The position numbers were made by a program, and so were the translations under genes. 11,753 bases of DNA, from contig DHJA01000050.1 of the NCBI GenBank assembly GCA_002404095.1, forward strand, positions 1 through 11,753. Direction: 5' to 3'. This document shows, piece after piece, positions 6,372 through 11,753 of the stretch. The notes beneath the pieces are model-generated. The model had not been told where the DNA came from. It ran no database searches and was given only the letters and a program-made list of their open reading frames with translations. How positions within the stretch are numbered: position 1 is the first letter of the stretch; the number at the start of each line of letters is the position of its first letter. This stretch comes from Planctomycetaceae bacterium UBA4732 (lineage in GTDB: Bacteria; Planctomycetota; Planctomycetia; Gemmatales; Gemmataceae).

Positions 6372-7994
6372 ATCTTGCGCCGCGGGAAATCGCGCCCGCA
6401 GCGTGGCGCCCTTCAGTCGCTCCGACTCGATCTCCAACTTGGCGTGATGATGTTCCAAAATCGCCACCACGAAGGATAGACCCAGGCCCATGCCGGTGCT
6501 GTGTCCCTCGTAAATAGCGTTGTCGCGCTTGGTGGTGAAGTGCGTCTCGACGCAATGCCGCCGCACTTCTTCCGTCATGCCGGCGCCGTTGTCCTGAACT
6601 TCCAGCACCACATGATCCCCCTCGCGGCGCGTCCGTAGCACCACTCGCCCTTTCCAAGCCGCGGCCGCGATCAACGCCTGTCGCCGCCCCGGACTGTCCA
6701 ACGTCTCGTCGCGGCGGGCGGCGTCTCGTAGGTGGTTACGCATCTCAAAAGTGGCGTCGCGGGCGTTAAATAACAGATTCTCCACCGCCTGTTGCAGATG
6801 GGAATAGTCGCCTTCGATCCACATGGGAACGCTTTCCTCCAGGTCCAGCGCGACTTCGAGCTTATAACGGTCGCGCGCCAGATCGTGCCACGTCCGTTCC
6901 AGGTCGCGCAGCACGCCGTTGAGGTCGAGGACGACGCGATCGCTCCGATTGGGGTCGCGCCGGACCGTCCGCAAGATCTGCTGGAGCCGTTCCGTGACCG
7001 TGCCGAGAGTTTCCTGGACCTCATGCAACATGCCCTCCTGATTCGACGACAAGCCGTCCGCCTCCAGGCAGCGGCGCAGCAGATCGTTTGGGCGCACCAG
7101 GAGGTTCTTGATGTTGTGCGCATAGGAACCGGCCATGATGCCGATGCCGGCGTACAACTGCGACTTCAATTCCAGCGTGTTTTGTTCGGCCGCCTGCGTG
7201 GCGAACCGTTGTTCCAGCAGTTTGCGCTCGGTCTCCTCATGGCGCCGGCCCTCTTCCAGCAATTTCCTCTCCGCCAAGTCCACTTGTTGCTGCGCCAATA
7301 CGCGCTGGCGCTCACGTCGCCGTAGTAAGACGATCCACGTCCCCACCAAGATCGTGGCGACCAGCGCCAAAATACTTAGCTGCTGCAACCGCTGTTTATG
7401 TTCCTGCTCGTCGCGCTGCCGCTTGTTGTAGGCGTGCAACTGGTAGAACAGGTGGACCGACGCTGGGGCCGACGGCAGCGGGTGGCGCAGCTCCTGCACC
7501 TGGCTGGGCTGGTAGGGCAGTTCCGAATCCCAAACAATCGGCTCGTCTTGGCCGTCGTCGAACGTGACTTCGATGCGATAAATGATGGGAAATAGCGGCA
7601 ATTGGCCGCTGTACATCTTGGTTGGCGGAATGCCGAGGGATCGCAGATGTTCATGGATCTCTTCGCGCTTGACGGCGACGACCTCCATCGCCCGTTCCCA
7701 TTGATCCAAGGCGGGGTCCGGCGTTTTCGGCGCGACGGGCGGCTTCAGGCGGCGCAGCTCCTCGCGGCGTTGGGCGTAGCCGGCCGCCATTTCCGGCAAC
7801 GTCTCGCGGAAGCCGCGCGACTCGTCCAGCCATTCCTCTAAAGAGGATCGGTCATAACTGTCATCTCCTTCGAGCCAATTGTTGACCGGCTCGCGCAGAA
7901 AGAACGCCACCAGCGCCCATAGGAGGACCGGGGCCGCCAACGCCTGGGCGTAGCGCCAGAAACGGATGCGCGTGGCAGGGGGTGTGCCGCTCAT
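6354..7994 (-). CDS. Membrane sensor histidine kinase
   Basis: 546 residues. Transmembrane segments at ~17-33 and ~206-224 enclose a ~170-residue extracytoplasmic sensor region. A long coiled coil follows (~225-275), then a dimerisation/phosphoacceptor region with GSYAHNIKNLL (His293) and an HATPase domain: N box QQAVENLLFNARDA (401-414), G1 VQDNGAGM (466-473), G2 TGMGLGL (500-506). The residue after His293 is Asn, where HisKA kinases usually have Glu or Asp that helps phosphotransfer. There is no receiver or output domain. It should autophosphorylate on ligand-dependent signals and pass phosphate to a separate regulator. Its ATG overlaps the stop of the upstream binding-protein gene (ATGA, 7991-7994), so the two are translationally coupled. 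The final five codons and stop fall inside the inverted repeat, so the C-terminus may have been altered by it. Confidence 0.9.
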   Translation of the reverse strand: MSGTPPATRIRFWRYAQALAAPVLLWALVAFFLREPVNNWLEGDDSYDRSSLEEWLDESRGFRETLPEMAAGYAQRREELRRLKPPVAPKTPDPALDQWERAMEVVAVKREEIHEHLRSLGIPPTKMYSGQLPLFPIIYRIEVTFDDGQDEPIVWDSELPYQPSQVQELRHPLPSAPASVHLFYQLHAYNKRQRDEQEHKQRLQQLSILALVATILVGTWIVLLRRRERQRVLAQQQVDLAERKLLEEGRRHEETERKLLEQRFATQAAEQNTLELKSQLYAGIGIMAGSYAHNIKNLLVRPNDLLRRCLEADGLSSNQEGMLHEVQETLGTVTERLQQILRTVRRDPNRSDRVVLDLNGVLRDLERTWHDLARDRYKLEVALDLEESVPMWIEGDYSHLQQAVENLLFNARDATFEMRNHLRDAARRDETLDSPGRRQALIAAAAWKGRVVLRTRREGDHVVLEVQDNGAGMTEEVRRHCVETHFTTKRDNAIYEGHSTGMGLGLSFVVAILEHHHAKLEIESERLKGATLRARFPAAQDGERPA

Positions 7995-9553
7995 GGCGCC
8001 GACCTCTCTTCCACCACCGGCGGCTCATAGGATATCTTCAAAGACTCATTATTCTCGTCGCGGCGCTTCCAAGGGTGTTCCGCTTCAATGCTCTCACGCG
8101 AATACCATACCTCAATTGTCGCTTTGGGCAAAACCCGGTCGCCCTCGAACGTCGGACGCAGATAGACGATGTTCTCGCCGGCCCCGCCGCGACGGTTGCC
8201 GTCCGGCCCGAAAAGCAATACCCCTTCGGCGTCGTAACCGAACCTGCCGTGCTTGTGGCGCACCTTCGCGAGGCGAGCGCTCAACTCCGCCGCGTTGGCC
8301 GCGGTTCGACCGTCGCGCTCGAGCGCTTGCACCAGCGTCTCGACAATGGCGCTGTTAAGCAGAATGTCCTCGGTCCCGGTGGCCGACGAGTCCTGATCGC
8401 CCTCGCCCTCGTCTTCCGCACGGAACCCGGCGTCCGCGTCAATGGGATTGAAATGGCAGAAGAAGACAAACGGAAAGGGCAGATCCTGAATGGGCCAGGT
8501 AACGCGGCGGTCGCGGTAGACGAAATTAAACGATACGGCGTCGCCGGTGGCGACGACGAGGCGGTGGGCCTGCGCTGGCGAAGTGCGCGCCAGTTCATGG
8601 AGGAAACGCCGTGAGGGCGCGGACTGTCCGGTGACGACCAGCAGCGGGTGGGCCTGGGGAGGGCGCTTGCCGTCAAGGTCTTGCAGGACTTGGCCCACCA
8701 CGTCGGCCTCGAAGCGATTCGGCGACAAAAAAGAGCCGACGCTGGATGCAATGCGTTTCGGATTCGGGATGCCCGCCAGCGGCGGAAGCGCTTCCCGAAA
8801 GCCGTCGGTAAGGTCGCGGGAATAGGCATCGTCGTCCCACTGGACCATGTGAACCGGATTGGCGTCGGGCCGGAGCGAGTCCTGATTCCAGAGGAAACCC
8901 ATGACGGCGTCGGCCATTTGTTTGTTGGTAAAGCAGTAGCGGAAGGTGCGATCCGGGTAGACGCGCGTTAGATCGACGCTGCCATTCTCCTGCGGCGACT
9001 CCGGGAGGCTAACGCGATCCGCCGTGGCAGTGGTCAGCAGCAACAACGGCCGTTCGGTCGGCGCCATATCGGCGCTTTGCCGCTGGAGTTGCCAGGCCAG
9101 CTCGCGGGCCGCATCGCTGGAGCTGCCGCCGATTATCGCCAGCGGCGGCGGCCGGCGTTTCAACAGCGCCTCCACCCAATCGCGCGTCTTCCAGTCGCTG
9201 GTGAGCTTGTACCAGCGGAACACGAGCCGCCGGTGTTGGTCGGGCCACGTTAAGGCGACTTCCGGGACCGCCGTTGTCTGCTTTGGAAAGGCCGCCTCGC
9301 CGATCTGAAGCTGAAGGCCAGGGTGTTGGTCTTGGAGGCGCGGCGCGGCGCGGCGCACCGCCGCGACAAAGCGCTCCCAAGAGGTCGCGTTTGTCGTCGT
9401 AAAGAGCCAGACGATTTCGCGGTCGCCGTCGCCTACGGCCACCGCCACGGGTCGCGGCTGCGCGGGCGCCGAACGCAAGATCAAGGCCGCGGCGCCAACC
9501 ACCAGCAGCGCCGACGCCGCCGCCATCGTGGACGAGCGCGTTAGCCATTTCAT
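7991..9553 (-). CDS. Membrane-anchored periplasmic-binding-like sensor protein
   Basis: 520 residues. An N-terminal hydrophobic segment (~9-26, after KWLTR) acts as anchor or signal, so the rest should be periplasmic. The body resembles the type-1 periplasmic-binding fold of branched-chain amino-acid receptors: PPLAIIGGSSSDAARELAWQ (135-154), PLLLLTTATADRVSLPE (169-185), a TFRYCFTNKQMADAVMGFLW segment, VHMVQWDDDAYSRDLTDGF (234-252) and PLLVVTGQSAPSRRFLHEL (303-321). No ABC transporter genes are adjacent. Instead the next gene, overlapping by 4 bp, is a histidine kinase, so this is more likely a ligand-binding co-sensor than a transport receptor. The ligand cannot be told. I see no strong ribosome site before ATG 9553; heptad repeats sit exactly there. 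Confidence 0.78.
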   Translation of the reverse strand: MKWLTRSSTMAAASALLVVGAAALILRSAPAQPRPVAVAVGDGDREIVWLFTTTNATSWERFVAAVRRAAPRLQDQHPGLQLQIGEAAFPKQTTAVPEVALTWPDQHRRLVFRWYKLTSDWKTRDWVEALLKRRPPPLAIIGGSSSDAARELAWQLQRQSADMAPTERPLLLLTTATADRVSLPESPQENGSVDLTRVYPDRTFRYCFTNKQMADAVMGFLWNQDSLRPDANPVHMVQWDDDAYSRDLTDGFREALPPLAGIPNPKRIASSVGSFLSPNRFEADVVGQVLQDLDGKRPPQAHPLLVVTGQSAPSRRFLHELARTSPAQAHRLVVATGDAVSFNFVYRDRRVTWPIQDLPFPFVFFCHFNPIDADAGFRAEDEGEGDQDSSATGTEDILLNSAIVETLVQALERDGRTAANAAELSARLAKVRHKHGRFGYDAEGVLLFGPDGNRRGGAGENIVYLRPTFEGDRVLPKATIEVWYSRESIEAEHPWKRRDENNESLKISYEPPVVEERSAP

Positions 9554-9555
9554 AA

Positions 9556-9583
9556 AAGTAGCCAGTAGTCAGTAATCAGTAGA
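9556..9583. repeat. Four heptad repeats directly upstream of the binding-protein gene
   Basis: On the minus strand CTACTGA, TTACTGA, CTACTGG and CTACTTT follow one another and end two bases before ATG 9553. They share the YTACTKN consensus of the array at 3853-3873. They occupy the place of a ribosome site in the divergent region shared with zwf. Confidence 0.55.
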
Positions 9584-9633
9584 ATAATGGTACGTTGAAT
9601 CATTGTATTGCCGCGAAACGTAAGCGAACAACC

Positions 9634-11097
9634 ATGTCAACTCCGCTAACTCTCGTTATCTTTGGCGCCACGGGCGACCTCACGGCTCGCAAGCTGGCGC
9701 CGTCGCTTTATCGCATGGCCTGCAAGGGCCGTCTGCCGGAGGAAATGAAGATCGTCGGCGCCGCACGGACGCCGCTCACGGACGACGCCTTCCGCGAACG
9801 CCTCGCCAAGGCCGTGCGCGAGTTCGCCAAGGACGATTGGAATGAAGCCAAATGGCGAGATTTCGCCAAGCGGATTTTCTACGCCTCGGGCGACGCCGCC
9901 AAGCCAGGCGGACTCGACAACCTGAAGACGTGGCTTGAGAAGTCCGAAGGCGGTCAAGGCGGCCGCCGCCTGTTTTACCTCGCGGTCGCGCCCAATCTCT
10001 ACGGCGACATCGCGCGGCGGCTCGGCGCTGAGGGACTGAATCGCTCAGAAGGGGATAAGTGGACGCGCCTTATCATTGAAAAGCCGTTCGGCCGCGATCT
10101 GGCCTCGGCTCGTGAACTCAACCGCGTCCTGCGCGAAGTCTTCCAGGAGGACCAGATCTACCGGATCGACCATTACCTCGGCAAAGATACGGTGCAGAAC
10201 ATTCTCGTTTTCCGCTTCGCCAACACGCTATTTGAGCCAGTCTGGAACTTCAACTTCATCGACCACGTTCAGATCACCGTCTGCGAAACCGTGAAAATGG
10301 AAGGCCGCGGCGCCTACTACGACAAGGCCGGCGTCCTCCGCGATATGTTTCAGAACCATCTGCTGCAACTGTTGACGCTAACGGCGATGGAAGGGCCGGC
10401 GCGCTTTGCCGCCGACCCGTTGCGCAACGAGAAGGTCAAGGTACTCGACGCGATGCCCGTGTTGACGCCGGAGGAAGCGGCCAAGCGCGTCGTCGCCGGC
10501 CAGTATGCCGGCTATCATTCGGAGAAGGGAGTGGCAGCCGACTCGCGCACGCCAACCTATGCCGCCGTCCAGCTGTTCGTCGAGAATTGGCGCTGGCGCG
10601 GCGTCCCCTTCTATCTGCGCTCCGGAAAGGCGCTGAAGAGCCGACGCAGCGAGGTCGTCATTCAGTTCCGTTGTCCGCCGCACCTGATGTTCGCACTGCC
10701 GCCGGGCGCGACGTTGCACTGCAACCGGTTGACGATGACGATCCAACCCGATGAAGGCATCGACCTCTTGTTCGAGAGCAAGGCGCCCGACGACGGCGGG
10801 GCCGTGGCCTTACGGCCGGCGGATCTGCGTTTCCGTTACCATGACGCTTATCCCGGCGCGCCTCTGCCAGAAGCCTATGAGCGGTTGCTACTCGACGCGC
10901 TGGCGGGCGACGCGCATTTGTTTATGCGCAGCGACGAGATCGAGCGCGCATGGGAGATCATGGATCCCATCATCACGGCGTTGGAAAGTGGAGCGGTGAA
11001 GCCGCAGGAATATCCCGTCGGCTCGGAAGGGCCTTGTTGCGGCGACGAGTTCCTGGCGCCTGAACGAACGTGGCTGCCGCTGGCGCGAGATCGTTGA
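9634..11097 (+). CDS. zwf: Glucose-6-phosphate 1-dehydrogenase
   Basis: It oxidises glucose 6-phosphate to 6-phosphogluconolactone with NAD(P)+, the entry step of the oxidative pentose-phosphate pathway, in the cytoplasm. From ATG 9634 it has 487 residues, normal for the family. It shows the dinucleotide-binding loop FGATGDLTARKL (10-21), the RIDHYLGK signature (177-184) with substrate-binding His180, and QNH with His242 at the spacing of the catalytic base (62 residues on, as in the Leuconostoc enzyme). I choose ATG 9634 because the Rossmann strand begins within a few residues of it; a TTG at 9595 would add 13 unmatched residues. The ribosome site is weak. It stands alone, with no gnd, pgl or opcA in the window, and is divergent from the sensor operon. 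Confidence 0.96.
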   Translation: MSTPLTLVIFGATGDLTARKLAPSLYRMACKGRLPEEMKIVGAARTPLTDDAFRERLAKAVREFAKDDWNEAKWRDFAKRIFYASGDAAKPGGLDNLKTWLEKSEGGQGGRRLFYLAVAPNLYGDIARRLGAEGLNRSEGDKWTRLIIEKPFGRDLASARELNRVLREVFQEDQIYRIDHYLGKDTVQNILVFRFANTLFEPVWNFNFIDHVQITVCETVKMEGRGAYYDKAGVLRDMFQNHLLQLLTLTAMEGPARFAADPLRNEKVKVLDAMPVLTPEEAAKRVVAGQYAGYHSEKGVAADSRTPTYAAVQLFVENWRWRGVPFYLRSGKALKSRRSEVVIQFRCPPHLMFALPPGATLHCNRLTMTIQPDEGIDLLFESKAPDDGGAVALRPADLRFRYHDAYPGAPLPEAYERLLLDALAGDAHLFMRSDEIERAWEIMDPIITALESGAVKPQEYPVGSEGPCCGDEFLAPERTWLPLARDR

Positions 11098-11119
11098 GCT
11101 TCCGTTCCGAAAGTTATCG

Positions 11120-11186
11120 AAACACGGCTGACACAGCCGTGGCACCCAGAAAGCTTTGGTGTGCCACGGCTGTATCAGCCGTGTTT
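11120..11186. repeat. 26-bp inverted repeat between zwf and the response regulator
   Basis: 11120-11145 and 11161-11186 are reverse complements with one mismatch, separated by 15 bases containing AAAGCTTT. Each arm is itself hairpin-forming (CACGGCTG-ACA-CAGCCGTG on the left). Copies of the GTGCCACGGCTGT...AGCCGTG type are familiar from planctomycete intergenic DNA. It lies in a convergent junction and could act as a two-way transcription stop or as a repeat element. Confidence 0.8.
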
Positions 11187-11223
11187 GGCTGCTTACAGGA
11201 TCAGGCTCCGAGTCACGCAGGTT

Positions 11224-11592
11224 TCATACGCAAGCGGCGGCAAGCGCCTCCCGCAATTCGTCGGGAGCAAACGGTTTCTGCAACACTTGCCTTGCGCCGA
11301 ACCGCGCGGCGCAGGACAGCGAGTCTATCTCCGGCCAGAAGCGCGAGCCGCCGCTCATGGCGATGATTTTCACTTCCGGGCACGAGCGTCGCAATTCGCG
11401 GATGGTTTGCAACCCGTCCTGCTCCGGCATCAAAATGTCCGTCAGCACCAGGTCGGGCGGCGATTCTCGACAGAGGCGGACGCCTTCCTTGCCGTCGAAC
11501 GCTTGGCGAACCTCATGGCCGAGGAAATGCAGGATTTCCTTGAGCACTCGCTGCAACATCACGTCATCGTCGATGACCAGAATTTGCGCCAT
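11224..11592 (-). CDS. Stand-alone response-regulator receiver domain
   Basis: 122 residues, a single receiver domain with no DNA-binding or enzymatic output. Acidic pocket Asp8-Asp9-Asp10, phosphoacceptor Asp52 in LVLTDILMP, Ser80 in IIAMSGG and Lys106 in LQKPF are all present. I start at ATG 11592, because AQILVIDDD gives the normal receiver start. The frame is open upstream to 11745, but that extension is unlike any receiver and runs through a palindromic repeat. It could be a phosphorelay or CheY-type protein that binds a partner when phosphorylated. The nearest kinase, at 6354-7994, lacks its own regulator and is a candidate partner, though zwf and more than 3 kb separate them. There is no clear ribosome site; a hairpin lies at 11593-11608. 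Confidence 0.92.
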   Translation of the reverse strand: MAQILVIDDDVMLQRVLKEILHFLGHEVRQAFDGKEGVRLCRESPPDLVLTDILMPEQDGLQTIRELRRSCPEVKIIAMSGGSRFWPEIDSLSCAARFGARQVLQKPFAPDELREALAAACV

Positions 11593-11608
11593 GAAAGAAT
11601 CTTCTTTC
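11593..11608. repeat. 7-bp inverted repeat directly before the receiver start codon
   Basis: GAAAGAA and TTCTTTC flank TC and end against ATG 11592. On the mRNA this covers the purine-rich stretch that would serve as ribosome site, so it could limit translation or act as an operator. It is short, so this is uncertain. Confidence 0.35.
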
Positions 11609-11649
11609 GGTGGAATAAACGTCTGTACATGCGCCAGATCTTCCGGTGA

Positions 11650-11678
11650 ACTATGGCATATACGCAGGCCGGAAGCAA
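11650..11678 (-). promoter_or_regulatory. Weak candidate promoter of the receiver gene
   Basis: On the minus strand TTGCTT (11678-11673) and CATAGT (11655-11650) are 17 bases apart, about 60 bases upstream of ATG 11592. The -10 match is moderate. Confidence 0.3.
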
Positions 11679-11717
11679 ATCGGGAAACAGCTTTCCAGAT
11701 ACTCTGTAGAAAAGCCT

Positions 11718-11742
11718 GGTTCCCACGCTCTGCGTGGGAACC
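11718..11742. repeat. 11-bp palindromic intergenic repeat
   Basis: GGTTCCCACGC (11718-11728) and GCGTGGGAACC (11732-11742) are perfect inverted copies around TCT. Elements of the TTCCCACGC...GCGTGGGAA type are common intergenic repeats in planctomycetes and related bacteria. The window ends 11 bases later, so a larger element may continue beyond it. Confidence 0.7.
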
Positions 11743-11753
11743 CACGGGTGCGA

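Noticed and set aside
5645..6373. 242-codon minus-strand frame opposite the globin gene
   Set aside because: It is Ser-rich antisense of a Lys/Glu/Asp-rich gene. It would also read through both arms of the inverted repeat.
3853..9583. CRISPR-like array from the short heptad repeats
   Set aside because: The units are 7 bases with no spacers, and no cas genes are present.
9595..9633. TTG 9595 as the zwf start
   Set aside because: It has no ribosome site and adds 13 residues not expected before the Rossmann strand. ATG 9634 fits the family's usual N-terminus.

Overview
The window is GC-rich bacterial DNA. It most likely comes from a planctomycete of the Gemmata group. The reasons are protein families that look planctomycete in style (a secreted globin fused to a helical domain and beta repeats, an 'NPF' P-loop ATPase, a UGA-containing thioredoxin-like protein), loosely packed genes in small alternating blocks, and several different palindromic intergenic repeats. 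The taxon is an inference from recognition, not from a search.

Layout. (1) 21-135 (-) is a decayed copy of the last ~37 codons of the ATPase gene that lies intact at 1666-3840. (2) 222-1418 (+) is one reading frame interrupted by a single in-frame TGA at 516-518, directly after a Cys codon and followed by a bacterial SECIS-like hairpin. I read it as a secreted thioredoxin-fold selenoprotein. (3) 1421-1595 (+) looks like a frameshifted gene fragment, followed by a perfect bidirectional terminator (1614-1655). (4) 4667-1666 (-) is a two-gene operon: a small two-winged-helix-like protein, then a 724-residue P-loop ATPase. (5) 4872-6230 (+) is an exported protein with a C-terminal group-1 truncated haemoglobin. 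(6) 9553-6354 (-) is an operon of a membrane-anchored periplasmic-binding-like protein and a membrane histidine kinase, overlapping by 4 bp. (7) 9634-11097 (+) is zwf, glucose-6-phosphate dehydrogenase. (8) 11592-11224 (-) is a stand-alone response-regulator receiver.

How they fit together. The binding-protein/kinase pair forms a plausible ligand-sensing unit without its own regulator. The single-domain receiver beyond zwf is a candidate partner, but only by proximity. The helix-turn-helix/ATPase pair is a compact unit of unknown role. Transcription alternates + - + - + -, and each of the three convergent junctions holds a large inverted repeat (1614-1655, 6287-6371, 11120-11186), each of a different sequence family. 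No tRNA, rRNA, CRISPR array or insertion-sequence transposase was seen.

The strongest finding is the selenoprotein. Conventional annotation would split it at the UGA and lose the redox-active site.
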